Below, piece after piece: positions 51,588-60,321 of a DNA stretch of 64,000 bases (positions are counted from its first letter, which is position 1; each line of letters starts with the position of its first letter). Below the pieces are notes generated by a model. It ran no database searches and had not been told where the DNA came from. It was given only the letters and a program-made list of their open reading frames with translations. A program made the translations under genes and the position numbers. The stretch is from Streptomyces qinglanensis (GTDB taxonomy: Bacteria > Actinomycetota > Actinomycetes > Streptomycetales > Streptomycetaceae), in assembly GCF_900111245.1 (NCBI RefSeq), contig NZ_FOGO01000021.1, positions 25,406 through 89,405 on the forward strand. The letters are read 5' to 3'.

Positions 51588-52723
51588 CGGGTCACTCCGG
51601 CCCGGCACGCCGCGCTGTCCGCTGCGGCCACGATCCGTTCCAGATCCTCGGGTGTGAGTGCGGGGTGCACGGGCAGCGAGAGCACCTCGGCGGCGGCCTG
51701 GTCGGTGACCGGGAGGTCGGCGCCCAGGTGCGCGTACGGCTTCAGCCGGTGGATGGGCGTCGGATAGTAGACGGCGCACCCCACGCCCGCGGCCTGCAGC
51801 TCGCGCTGGACGGCGTCCCGTACGGCGGAGCCGCCCGGTACCCGGACCGTGTACTGGTGGAAGACGTGCCGGGCGCCGTCGGCGACCTGCGGGGTGACCA
51901 GTCCGCCGGCCAGGCCCGCGTCGAGCGCCTTGGCGTTGGTGCGTCGCTGCTCGGTCCACTCCGGCAGCCGTTCGAGCTGCACCCGCCCGATGGCCGCCGC
52001 CACGTCGGTCATCCGCATGTTGGCACCGACGATCTCGTTCTCGTACCGCTGCTCCATGCCCTGGTTGCGCAGCAGCCGCAGGGTGCGGGCCCGCTCCGCG
52101 TCCGGGACGACGACCATGCCGCCCTCCAGGGCGTGCATGTTCTTCGTCGGGTAGAAGCTGAAGCAGGCCGCGTCCCCGAAGGCGCCCACCGGCCGCCCGT
52201 GCAGCGCGGCGGCGTGCGCCTGGCAGGCGTCCTCGACGACGGCCAGCCCGTGCCGCTGCGCGAGCTGGGTGAGGCGCCCCATGGGTGCCGGATGGCCGTA
52301 CAGGTGCACCGGCAGCAGTGCGGCGGTACGCGGACCGACGGCGTCCGCGGCGGCGTCCGGGTCCAGGCAGAAGGTCTCCGGGTCGATCTCCGCGAAGACG
52401 GGTTCGGCACCGGCGAGCCGTACCGCGTTCGCCGTGGCGGCGAACGAGAACGAGGGGACGACGACCTCGTCGCCCTGCCCGATGCCGAGCGCGAGCAGCG
52501 CCAGATGGAGCGCCGAGGTGCCCGAGTTCACGGCGACGCACGGACGGCCCTCGACCAGCGACCCGAACTCTTCTTCGAACGCCGCCACTTCGGGGCCCTG
52601 GACCACGCGGCCGTCCCGCAGGACCCGCACGGCGGCGGCGACCTCGTCGTCCCCGAGTACGGGTTTGGCGGCCGGAATCGTGGGCTTGGCAGCCGGAATC
52701 ATGTCTTTTCGCAGCCCTTGCAT
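51584..52723 (-). CDS. DegT/DnrJ/EryC1/StrS aminotransferase (WbpE-type)
   Basis: 379 residues. PLP-enzyme landmarks: NSGTSALHLAL, VVPSFSFAATANAV, VVEDACQAHAA, and the lysine K194 in SFYPTKNMHALEGG that forms the internal aldimine. MRMTDVAAAIGRVQL is the substrate-binding loop. Predicted role: transfer of an amino group to C3 of the 3-keto-UDP-GlcNAcA. The N terminus has a duplicated IPAAKP (an 18-21 bp direct repeat). Start 52723 was preferred because GGAGGG lies about 9 bp upstream; ATG 52702 is possible. A palindrome at 52793-52810 lies about 70 bp upstream. Confidence 0.92.
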   Translation of the reverse strand: MQGLRKDMIPAAKPTIPAAKPVLGDDEVAAAVRVLRDGRVVQGPEVAAFEEEFGSLVEGRPCVAVNSGTSALHLALLALGIGQGDEVVVPSFSFAATANAVRLAGAEPVFAEIDPETFCLDPDAAADAVGPRTAALLPVHLYGHPAPMGRLTQLAQRHGLAVVEDACQAHAAALHGRPVGAFGDAACFSFYPTKNMHALEGGMVVVPDAERARTLRLLRNQGMEQRYENEIVGANMRMTDVAAAIGRVQLERLPEWTEQRRTNAKALDAGLAGGLVTPQVADGARHVFHQYTVRVPGGSAVRDAVQRELQAAGVGCAVYYPTPIHRLKPYAHLGADLPVTDQAAAEVLSLPVHPALTPEDLERIVAAADSAACRAGVTR

Positions 52724-53110
52724 GCGGATGTGCCCTCCGGTTCCCCCGGCAGATTCGCCCTATGTGGACCCGCATCCGGCCACCCTCTTGCATGATTTGC
52801 GTACAAATCACTCGTATTGCCTACACCCGCACCCCGGACGAGGGCGCGGCGGCGCCGTCCGCGTGCCCTCCGTCACGGAACGGACCCCCGGTCCCCCGTC
52901 ATCGGCGCCGACTCCGTGAGCGGCGCCGACTCCGTGAGCGGACCGGCGCCGTCCGGAGCCCGGCTCCTCACAGGGCCCCGCCCGGCTCCTCACGGGGCAC
53001 CCCGCCCGGTGCCGCTCGCGGCGCGGACCACCCGGCCCTCGCCTCGGGCCGGTCCGGACCTGCCCGGACCTGCCCCGGTTCCCGTCACAGCGCGGACAGC
53101 CCGGCCCCCG
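52724..53110. other. Spacer between the acetyltransferase stop and the aminotransferase start
   Basis: 387 bp. It contains the TGATTTG/CAAATCA palindrome, a direct repeat GGCGCCGACTCCGTGAGC (two copies, about 52903-52940) and CCG-rich filler. I see no gene in it. Confidence 0.6.
52793..52810. promoter_or_regulatory. TGATTTG-CGTA-CAAATCA operator candidate
   Basis: A perfect 7-bp inverted repeat with a 4-bp centre in an AT-rich patch upstream of the aminotransferase. It is positioned to overlap the promoter of the leftward six-gene group (52723 to 43140). Confidence 0.5.
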
Positions 53111-53893
53111 TCACGAGCGGCCCCGCACCCCCGCCCCGTGTTCCACGGGCCGCACCTCGCGGAGCCCGGGGCCGGACCCGGCCGCCCCGGCGGCGTCCTC
53201 CTCGGTCTGCTCCCGGTACCGCTCGCCCGTGCTGGGGCACTCCCACTCCCCCGGCCGCTCCGGCACCGGACGCAGCCGCACCCCGGCCCGGCCCACCCAG
53301 CCGATGCGGCGCGCCGGAACGCCCGCGACGAGGCCGAAGTCGGGAACGTCGGCTGTCACCACGGCACCCGCCGCCACCATCGCCCAGCGGCCGATCCGCA
53401 CCGGCGCCACGCACACGGCACGCGCGCCGAGGGAGGCGCCGTCGGCGACCGTGACCCCCACCGCCTCCCAGTCGCCCGCCCGCTTGAGCGCACCGTCCGG
53501 CTCCACCGCGCGCGGGGCGCGGTCGTTGGTGAGGACCACGGCCGGTCCGACGAAGACGCCGTCGCCCAGGACGGCGGGCTCGTAGACCAGGGCGTGGTTC
53601 TGCAGCTTGCAGCGGTCGCCGATCCGGACCCCCGCACCGACGTAGGCACCCCGCCCGACCACGCACTCCGTGCCGAGTTCCGCACCCTCGCGCACCTGCG
53701 CGAGCTCCCACACGGTGCTGCCGTCCCCGACGGCGGCCCGCTCGGAGACCTGCGCGCCCGGCAGTGCGCGGAAGCCCCCCGCGCGCGTGTGGTGCGGCGG
53801 GCGGAAGGACGAGGCCGGTCCGGGGGCGGCGGCCGGATTCGGAGTCACCGGATCGGGAGAGGCCGGGTCGGGGGTGGGCTCGGCAGTGGGCAT
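53111..53893 (-). CDS. Left-handed beta-helix acetyltransferase (WbpD-type)
   Basis: 260 residues. Hexapeptide repeats run from about residue 55 to 165 (VGDGSTVWELAQVREGAELG, VGRGAYVGAGVRIGDRCKLQNHALVYEPAVLGDGVFVGPAVVLTNDRAPRA, VTVADGASLGARAVCVAPVRIGRWAMVAAGAVV). The NDRAPRA segment is typical of acyl-CoA-dependent UDP-sugar N-acetyltransferases of the WbpD class. Predicted to acetylate the 3-amino group, giving UDP-2,3-diacetamido-2,3-dideoxy-glucuronic acid. The N-terminal ~30 residues are a PDPA-rich tail; the C-terminal ~35 residues are low-complexity. It may be transcribed apart from the aminotransferase because of the 387-bp gap. Confidence 0.88.
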   Translation of the reverse strand: MPTAEPTPDPASPDPVTPNPAAAPGPASSFRPPHHTRAGGFRALPGAQVSERAAVGDGSTVWELAQVREGAELGTECVVGRGAYVGAGVRIGDRCKLQNHALVYEPAVLGDGVFVGPAVVLTNDRAPRAVEPDGALKRAGDWEAVGVTVADGASLGARAVCVAPVRIGRWAMVAAGAVVTADVPDFGLVAGVPARRIGWVGRAGVRLRPVPERPGEWECPSTGERYREQTEEDAAGAAGSGPGLREVRPVEHGAGVRGRS

Positions 53894-53933
53894 GACGGCT
53901 CGCTCTCTGTGCGGGGCAGTACGGGCGGAACTC

Positions 53934-53996
53934 CACAACGGACACAACGGATGCAACGAACACGACAGACACAGCAATCACGGCAGGCACAGCGGA
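53934..53996. repeat. Seven tandem 9-bp units (CACAACGGA type)
   Basis: CACAACGGA twice, then TGCAACGAA, CACGACAGA, CACAGCAAT, CACGGCAGG and CACAGCGGA in strict 9-bp register. It lies 41-103 bp upstream of the acetyltransferase start, in the 346-bp divergent spacer 53894-54239, which holds no gene. A decayed microsatellite or a phased binding array. Confidence 0.8.
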
Positions 53997-54239
53997 CGTG
54001 CCGGAGCCGGCAGTCCGGGGCCGCTTCGGCGGGCCGGAGACCGCTCCAGCCCGGTCCGGCCCGGCGAACCGGTCCGAGGCCGAATATGGCCGCGGCACGC
54101 GGCATGTCCGGCGACCGGCGCGCGCGGGCCACCCGGACTCCGCCGCTTCCCGCGGCGCCCCTCCGCCGACCGGGTGAGCGGCAACCCGGCGGCGCGCCGC
54201 ACCCACGGGGCCCGGCGGACCCGGGGAGAGGCTGGCGGT

Positions 54240-56180
54240 ATGTCCCGCTCCGACGAGATCCCCGTCCCCCAACCGGCGCAGGGACCACGGGCCTTCGGTC
54301 TGCCCGGCACACTGGTCCAGCGCTGGAACGCGCTCGCCGTCCTCGCCTGCGGCGCGACCGTCCTCGTCCTGGGGTACCGGCACCGCTGGACCAACGACGA
54401 CGCGCTGATCTACACCCGCACCGTGCGGCAGATCCTGGCGGGCAACGGCCCGGTCTACAACGCCGGCGAGCGCGCGGAGACCTCCACCGGGACGCTCTGG
54501 CAGTGGCTGCTCGCCGCCGGGAGCAGCGTCCCCGGGGTGGACGACCCGCTGCGGCTCGCGGTCGCCCTGGGGCTGCTGTGCACCGTGGCGGGCTTCCTGC
54601 TGGCGCTGGACGGCACCCGCCGGATGATCCGCCTGCACCGGCCTGCGGGCGCGCTGCTGCCCGTCGGCGTGCTGGTGCTGCTCCCGCTCTGCGCCACCTG
54701 GGACTACGCGACCTCCGGGCTGGAGAGCGGGCTGTCCTTCGGCTATCTGGGCGGCTGCTGGTGGCTGCTGGTCCGGGCCCGCTCGGAACCGGAACGGGAC
54801 CCGGCCCCGGATCCGGAACGGGACCGGGGCCGGGAGTCGCCCGCGCCCCGCGGGCTGCGGCACGCACTCACCGCACCCGGACGGGCGCTGCCCGCCACCG
54901 CGTTCGTGTTCGGCCTGGGCCCGCTGGTGCGGCCGGATCTCGTGCTGGTCGGTGCGGTGTTCCTGGTCGCGCTGTGGGTGGTGCGGCGCCCCCGGCCGCG
55001 CACCGCGCTCGCCTGGACCTGCGCGGCGGTCGCGCTGCCCGGCGGCTACGAACTCTTCCGCGCCGGGTACTACGGCGTACTCGTCCCGCTCCCGGCCATC
55101 GCCAAGGAAGCCTCCGGAAGCCAGTGGGGTTACGGCTGGTACTACCTGCGCAACACCCTGGACCCGTACCTGCTGTGGGTGCCGCTCGGGCTCCTCGCCG
55201 CGTACGGAGTGCTCCACCTGGTCCGGGTCCGGCGCGGAAGCAGAAACGGAAGCAGAAACGGCAGCGGCAGCGGCAGCGGCAGCGGCAGCACAGGCGAAAG
55301 CGGCAGCAGCAGCGGCTGTGCGCCGGAAGCGGCGCGCGGGGCGGACGCCGCGCTCGTGGCGGCGCCCGTCGTGGCGGGGCTGCTCTCGGCGCTCTTCGTG
55401 GTGAAGGTCGGCGGCGACTTCATGCACGGCCGGATGGTGCTGCCCGCCCTCTTCCTGCTCCTGCTGCCCGTCCTCCTGCTGCCGTTCGGACGTGCGGCGG
55501 CCCTGCTGACCGCAGCGGTGACGGGCTGGGGCCTGGTCTGCCTCGTCGCACTCCGCCCGCCGCTGGGCAGCCTGGAGGACGAGCGGATCGTCTTCGACTC
55601 GCACAGCGTCTACCAGCAGGCCCTGGGCGCGCACCATCCGGTGAGCCAGTACGACCACACCGCGGCGCCGCGGGACTTCACCCTGGTCGCCCGGCACGCC
55701 TTGCGCGAGGGCGGGCACACACTGGTGCTCCGGCTGCCCCGCGACTCCGGGTTCCCGCTGGTGCCGCTGGCGCCGCGGGTGCGGGCGCCGGTCGCGGGCG
55801 CGGAGGCGCGACTGGGGCTGGCCGGGGCCGTCCTCCCGCTGGACGGCCGGGTCGTGGACATCCTCGGCCTGGGCAACCCGCTGGGCGCCCACACCGAGCC
55901 CGTCTCGCACCGCAAGGCGGGGCACGAGAAGCCGCTGGACCGCGCCTGGATCCTCGCCGACCTGACCGCGCCGGGCGCACCGGTGCCCCGGGGCGTCGAC
56001 CCGCGCCGGGTACGGGCCGCCCGGCACGCGCTGACCTGCGGCCCGCTGCCCGACCTCCTCGACTCGACCCGGGCGCCGCTGACCCCCGGCCGCTTCTGGA
56101 GCAATCTGCGGGGCTCCTGGTCCCGCACCGCCCTGCGCATCCCGCCGGACCCGCTGGTGGCCGAACGCCGGCTGTGCTGA
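54240..56180 (+). CDS. AftB-like arabinofuranosyltransferase (GT-C membrane enzyme)
   Basis: 646 residues, ATG behind GGGGAGAGG. A GT-C fold of about ten membrane helices and a large extracellular C-terminal domain. The first loop contains RWTNDDALIYTRTVRQILAGNGPVYNAGERAETSTGTLWQWL, with D53-D54 as the catalytic acidic pair. This stretch and the ATSGLESGLSFGYLG segment resemble mycobacterial AftB (terminal beta-1,2-arabinofuranosyltransferase) as I remember it. It would use polyprenyl-phospho-arabinose made by the UbiA/PAP2/DprE1/DprE2 enzymes in this window to decorate an external polymer. A Gly/Ser/Asn loop (about 333-358) is encoded by 6-12 bp repeats. Alternative donors cannot be excluded. 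Confidence 0.75.
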   Translation: MSRSDEIPVPQPAQGPRAFGLPGTLVQRWNALAVLACGATVLVLGYRHRWTNDDALIYTRTVRQILAGNGPVYNAGERAETSTGTLWQWLLAAGSSVPGVDDPLRLAVALGLLCTVAGFLLALDGTRRMIRLHRPAGALLPVGVLVLLPLCATWDYATSGLESGLSFGYLGGCWWLLVRARSEPERDPAPDPERDRGRESPAPRGLRHALTAPGRALPATAFVFGLGPLVRPDLVLVGAVFLVALWVVRRPRPRTALAWTCAAVALPGGYELFRAGYYGVLVPLPAIAKEASGSQWGYGWYYLRNTLDPYLLWVPLGLLAAYGVLHLVRVRRGSRNGSRNGSGSGSGSGSTGESGSSSGCAPEAARGADAALVAAPVVAGLLSALFVVKVGGDFMHGRMVLPALFLLLLPVLLLPFGRAAALLTAAVTGWGLVCLVALRPPLGSLEDERIVFDSHSVYQQALGAHHPVSQYDHTAAPRDFTLVARHALREGGHTLVLRLPRDSGFPLVPLAPRVRAPVAGAEARLGLAGAVLPLDGRVVDILGLGNPLGAHTEPVSHRKAGHEKPLDRAWILADLTAPGAPVPRGVDPRRVRAARHALTCGPLPDLLDSTRAPLTPGRFWSNLRGSWSRTALRIPPDPLVAERRLC

Positions 56181-56196
56181 GCGCACCGAGTCCGCC

Positions 56197-56232
56197 GAGC
56201 CGGTCGCAGCGGGCGAGCCGGTCGCGGCGGGC
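56197..56232. repeat. Two copies of an 18-bp unit at a convergent junction
   Basis: GAGCCGGTCGC(A/G)GCGGGC occurs twice head to tail in the 55-bp spacer between the AftB-like gene and the methyltransferase. Confidence 0.9.
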
Positions 56233-56235
56233 GGG

Positions 56236-57165
56236 TCAGCGGCGGGCCCGGCGCACGGCGCGGGTCATCATCGGGGGCAGCAGGTCGACGGCGAGCCGCC
56301 GGACGGCGGCCGCGCGGAGTGCGGGCCTGCGGGCGGTACCGGACTCGGCATGCCGCGAGACGGGCAGCACCGGCGGGTCTGCCTTGCGGGCCCCCACCAG
56401 CAGCAGCCGCCGTCCCGCGACCTCCTGCCACTGCAGCCAGCACTTGCCGCGGGCTCGCAGGTCGGCGTGGAGCGCGTCCTGCCAGGGCTCCGGGTCTCCC
56501 CAGGTGCCGTAGAACTTGTGGCCGGACACGCAGATCGGCCGCAAACCGTCCTCCAGCACGGCCTGCCAGGTGGCGCAGGCGACACCGGGCGTGTGATCGG
56601 AGCGGTAGTCGTCCAGGACGACGAGCCCGGCCGGACCGAGGGCGTCCCGCGCGGCGGCGATGTCCCCGCGCACATGCGCGTACAGATGTGAGGCGTCCAC
56701 GTGGACGAAGCGGCAACTGCCGTCCGCGACCTCGCCGGGCACCGCTGTCGTCGGCGCCTGCAGGATCCGCGGCAGCGCGTCGTGGAAGGCGAGGTAGTTG
56801 GCCTCGAAGGCGCGCCGGGTCAGTGTGGCGTAGGAGCGCCGCAGCTCGCGCCCGTTGGCGTCGTCGGGCGCGGCCTCGGAGTCGAAGAGGTCGCAGACGG
56901 TGAAGCGTTCGTCCGGACCGTTCAGGTAGCCGCCCGTCAGAACGGCGCTCTTGCCCAGATAGGCACCCATCTCCAGCAGGTCGCCGCGGTGCCGGAGCTC
57001 GCGCTGCCGGGTCAGGAACCAGTCGAAGAGGATCAGGTCCGTGCGGTAGAACCAGCCGGGTACCTCCTCGAAGGTCCGGGGCCGGGGCGGTTCCGGACCG
57101 TCAGCGGCAGCATCAGCGGCAGCGGCGTCGGGCAGAGCCCGGCCGGACGAGGCGGTGGTCGTCAT
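56236..57165 (-). CDS. Class I SAM-dependent methyltransferase
   Basis: 309 residues, ATG behind AGGAGAG. Motif I is LLEMGAYLGKSAVLTGGYL; the next acidic site is TVCDLFDSE; then FVHVDASHLYAHVRGDIAAARDALGPAGLVVLDDY, the Methyltransf_24-type core. The N-terminal ~30 residues are Ala-rich and disordered. The C-terminal ~110 residues contain KFYGTWGDPEPWQDAL and no recognised domain. Probably methylates a glycan of the locus; the acceptor is unknown. It lies downstream of two acyltransferase genes on the same strand. Confidence 0.85.
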   Translation of the reverse strand: MTTTASSGRALPDAAAADAAADGPEPPRPRTFEEVPGWFYRTDLILFDWFLTRQRELRHRGDLLEMGAYLGKSAVLTGGYLNGPDERFTVCDLFDSEAAPDDANGRELRRSYATLTRRAFEANYLAFHDALPRILQAPTTAVPGEVADGSCRFVHVDASHLYAHVRGDIAAARDALGPAGLVVLDDYRSDHTPGVACATWQAVLEDGLRPICVSGHKFYGTWGDPEPWQDALHADLRARGKCWLQWQEVAGRRLLLVGARKADPPVLPVSRHAESGTARRPALRAAAVRRLAVDLLPPMMTRAVRRARR

Positions 57166-57299
57166 GGGAGGCGCTCTCCTCGGTAAGGGTGCGTACGGGC
57201 GTCCCTGAGACCTGTACCGCCCGCCGGGGCGGGCCGGAGCCCGCCGCGCCGGGTGTCGGCAGAGCTTCGGCGAGCCGCAGCGCCGCGGCCACCCGGGGT

Positions 57300-58817
57300 T
57301 CAGCCGCCGTTCGCGACCCGGCCCGGTACCCGGGCCCCGCCCGCGTGGGGTTCCGCGGCCCGGCCGCTTCCCTGCTGCGGGGCCCGCACCCGGGGGAGCC
57401 GCCCGTCGGACGCGGCGTCGCCCGGTTCGGCCGCGGCCCTCCCGTGCAGCCATCCGGGCAACGACGGTTCCACCAGCGGCCAGAGCACCTGCCGCACATG
57501 CGGCAGCCCCAGCAGCATGGTGAGCCCCACGGCCAGCACCGTCGTCCCCACCACCGCCAGCAGGCCGCCGGTGACCACCACCTGGTAGCCGCCGGTCTGC
57601 CGCACGGCCTCGACGACGAGCCCGTGCAGCAGGAAGGGGTAGAGCGCACAGGCACCCAGCACGGTGTAGCCGGTGCGGCGCGCGGGGACCAGCGCGAGGA
57701 ACGCGGCCACGAGCACGCCGCCGAGCGCGAACAGCGCGAGCCGCACCCCCACGTACGGCAGCGGACGCAGGCCCAGTTCGTGGGCGCCCGCCTCCATCAG
57801 CAGCCAGCCGCGGCTCACCCGGGGCACCGCCCACCAGGCGCCCACCGCCGCGGCGGCCAGCACCGGCAGCGCCCACCTGCGCGCGGCACGGTTCCGCAGC
57901 GGGCGCAGCCGGTCGGCGCGCAGCCGCAGCCCCAGGACGAACCACGGCCAGTACATCAGCAGTTGGGACAGGGCCAGTTCGTCTCCCAGGTCGGTGAACC
58001 CGGCGGCGACCGACAGCAGCGCGGCGAAGGCCACCGGCCAGCGGACGGCCCGCCACAGGGGCGCCGTCAGCCGCCAGACGAACAGCGCCAGCAGGAACCA
58101 GCACGCGAAGGACGGCCGGGTCGGGGTGACGGCGAAGGGCTGCTCCCAGAAGAGGGTGCGCATTCCCGCGAAGGCCGCCTCGAAGACGAGGTAGGGGACC
58201 AGCAGATGGGTCAGCAGCCTGCGCATCTGGTCGGGCCGCCCGGTGAAGTTCCGCGACAGGTGGCCGCACACCAGCGCGAGGGCGGGCAGGTGGAAGGAGT
58301 ACACCAGCAGCGAGGCGGCCTCGACGCCGCGCATGGCGTCGGCGACGGGTGCCCAGTTGTGCTCCAGGACGACGAGGAGGACCAGCAGGAACCGCGCGTT
58401 GTCGAGGAACGGGTCGCGTCCGCTCTGCCGCCCTGCCGCGGAGGCGCCGAGGGCCCGCCGGTGAAGTCCTCGGTCCGGTCTCCGGTGGGGCCCTCGGGCC
58501 GGTCTCTCCGCGCCGCCGAGGTCGTCTTCGCGCACCCCTCGGGCCTCGTCCGCCGCGCCGGGCTCCCCGGGCCGCCGGATGCCGGAGGAGGGCGGCGCCG
58601 GGGCGGGCCCGGGCAGCCCGGAGGCGGGCCCGGGCGGGCCGGGGAGAGCGCCGCCGCCGGAGCCGTCCGGCCCGGCGCAGGAGCCCAGGGCCGAGACCGT
58701 GGGCGCGTACCGCGCTGCGGCGTCGCCGTCCGGCGGCCCGGTCCGCGGCGGGGCCGCGGCGCCGGGTGCCGTGCGCGACGGAGTCACGAAGGTGTCGGTG
58801 AAAGGGTCCCAGGCCAT
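57300..58817 (-). CDS. AT3-family membrane acyltransferase, second copy
   Basis: About 505 residues. A disordered Pro/Gly/Arg-rich N terminus of about 130 residues precedes RDPFLDNARFLLVLLVVLEHNWAP, the start of an acyltransferase-3 fold with about ten membrane helices. The catalytic-type His is in EHNW; NFTGRPDQMRRLLTHLLVPYLVFEAAF and CWFLLALFVWRLTAPLW are AT3 landmarks. The enzyme likely O-acetylates an extracellular sugar. Start codon: ATG 58817 overlaps the upstream stop (TGATG); GTG 58820 is also possible. Paralogue of the preceding gene. Confidence 0.87.
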   Translation of the reverse strand: MAWDPFTDTFVTPSRTAPGAAAPPRTGPPDGDAAARYAPTVSALGSCAGPDGSGGGALPGPPGPASGLPGPAPAPPSSGIRRPGEPGAADEARGVREDDLGGAERPARGPHRRPDRGLHRRALGASAAGRQSGRDPFLDNARFLLVLLVVLEHNWAPVADAMRGVEAASLLVYSFHLPALALVCGHLSRNFTGRPDQMRRLLTHLLVPYLVFEAAFAGMRTLFWEQPFAVTPTRPSFACWFLLALFVWRLTAPLWRAVRWPVAFAALLSVAAGFTDLGDELALSQLLMYWPWFVLGLRLRADRLRPLRNRAARRWALPVLAAAAVGAWWAVPRVSRGWLLMEAGAHELGLRPLPYVGVRLALFALGGVLVAAFLALVPARRTGYTVLGACALYPFLLHGLVVEAVRQTGGYQVVVTGGLLAVVGTTVLAVGLTMLLGLPHVRQVLWPLVEPSLPGWLHGRAAAEPGDAASDGRLPRVRAPQQGSGRAAEPHAGGARVPGRVANGG

Positions 58818-60196
58818 CACGCCGTCCTTGGCTCACTCGTTCCGGGCGAGCGTCCCCGGCGCCGCGGCCGGGTGAGGCCCGGCACCGGTGGCTCGATGAG
58901 GGGCCGCGCGAGCCGCCGTACGGGCGCGGTCGACAGCAGTACGGCGACGGCGGCTCCGCAGACCGTCAGCAAACCGGCACCCAGCGGGCCCAGCGGGCGC
59001 AGCGGCGCGTCCCAGCCGTAGCCGTGCGCGGCGGTGGTCAGCAGTCCGTGCAGCAGGTACGGGTACAGCGTCACGGCGCCGAACGCGGTGATCCACCGGG
59101 TGCGCCGGGGCACCACCGCGAGGAAGGCGCCGGTCATCAGAGCCGTCACCGCGAACAGTGCGAGCCGCACGAGCAGGTAGGGCAGGGTGGTCGCGCCCAG
59201 TTCGGCCTGGCCGTAGCTCATCCACAGCCAGTGCACATCGGTGCCCGGTGCGAGGGCGTACGCCGCGGCGCCGCCGGCCGCGAGCACCAGCGGGGCGCAC
59301 CACCGCAGCGGGACGCTGGTCCGCAGCCGGGCGAAGTGGGCGGGCCGCAGAGCCAGTCCGAGGACGAACCACGGCAGGAACATCAGCACCCTGGGCAGCG
59401 CCAGGTCGTCCCCGAGCGTGGAGGTGCCGGCCGCGAGCGAGACGAGCACGGCGACCGGCAGCGGCCAGGGGATCACCCGCCACAGGGGGACCGTCAGCCG
59501 CCAGACGAAGAGTGCGGCCAGGAACCAGCACACGAACGTGGGCTCGGTCAGGGTCAGCCGGAACGGCTTCCCCCAGGCGGCGGTCTCCACCGCGGTGTAG
59601 AGCACCTCGAAGACGAGGTACGGCACCAGGACCCCGGCCACCAGCTTGCGCAGTTGCGCGGGCCGTCCGGTGAAGCCGCGGGAGAAGTAGCCGCTCAGCA
59701 GGATGAAGGCGGGCATGTGGAAGGCGGAGATCCACAGATAGCCGGCCTTGACGGTGCGGGAGCCCTCGACGAGCCCCATCGGCCAGGTGTGGCCGATCAC
59801 GACGAGCACGATGAGCAGGAACTTCGCGTTGTCGAGGAACGGGTCCCGCGCGGGGCGCCCCGTGCCGTCGGTCGCGCCCCCGGCGCTGCTGTCGGTCGCG
59901 TCGTCGGTCGCGCTGGGGGCCGCACCGGCAGGTGTCCCGAAGGCGACTGCAGCCCCAGGGTCGACCGCTGCCTCCGAACCGGCCACCGCCCCAGGACCGA
60001 AGGGCGCCGCGGAGGCGACCGGCGCCTCGGAAGGCGCCCGCGCCCCGCGGTCGGTCCGCGCCCCGGAAGCGGCCGCCGCCGGGGCGGCCCCCGCGCCCCC
60101 CTCGGCGTCCGCGCCGTCCGCGGGCACGCCGGAACCGGCGGGCGGGCCGCCGTCGGTGCCGCCCGGTCCGGCTGGGTCGATGATCTTCGAGGCCAT
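58817..60196 (-). CDS. AT3-family membrane acyltransferase, first copy
   Basis: 459 residues. An Ala/Gly/Pro-rich cytoplasmic N terminus of about 115 residues precedes DPFLDNAKFLLIVLVVIGHTWPMG, the AT3 start with the catalytic-type His in GHTW. The FSRGFTGRPAQLRKLVAGVLVPYLVFEVLYT segment and CWFLAALFVWRLTVPLW are shared closely with the next gene. The type resembles fucose 4-O-acetylase-like enzymes. Its stop overlaps the next start (TGATG), so the two are translated together. Divergent from the GT4 gene at 60378. Confidence 0.88.
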   Translation of the reverse strand: MASKIIDPAGPGGTDGGPPAGSGVPADGADAEGGAGAAPAAAASGARTDRGARAPSEAPVASAAPFGPGAVAGSEAAVDPGAAVAFGTPAGAAPSATDDATDSSAGGATDGTGRPARDPFLDNAKFLLIVLVVIGHTWPMGLVEGSRTVKAGYLWISAFHMPAFILLSGYFSRGFTGRPAQLRKLVAGVLVPYLVFEVLYTAVETAAWGKPFRLTLTEPTFVCWFLAALFVWRLTVPLWRVIPWPLPVAVLVSLAAGTSTLGDDLALPRVLMFLPWFVLGLALRPAHFARLRTSVPLRWCAPLVLAAGGAAAYALAPGTDVHWLWMSYGQAELGATTLPYLLVRLALFAVTALMTGAFLAVVPRRTRWITAFGAVTLYPYLLHGLLTTAAHGYGWDAPLRPLGPLGAGLLTVCGAAVAVLLSTAPVRRLARPLIEPPVPGLTRPRRRGRSPGTSEPRTA

Positions 60197-60321
60197 TGAT
60201 CAGACAGTAGGCGCGGCGGCTGCCCATCCGGGCGCGGCATGCCGCCGCGAGGGCCGAACGAGGGACATACGAGTGTTACGAGCGCATCCCCTCCCTTTTC
60301 ACACCTCAAATAGGCGGTGGA

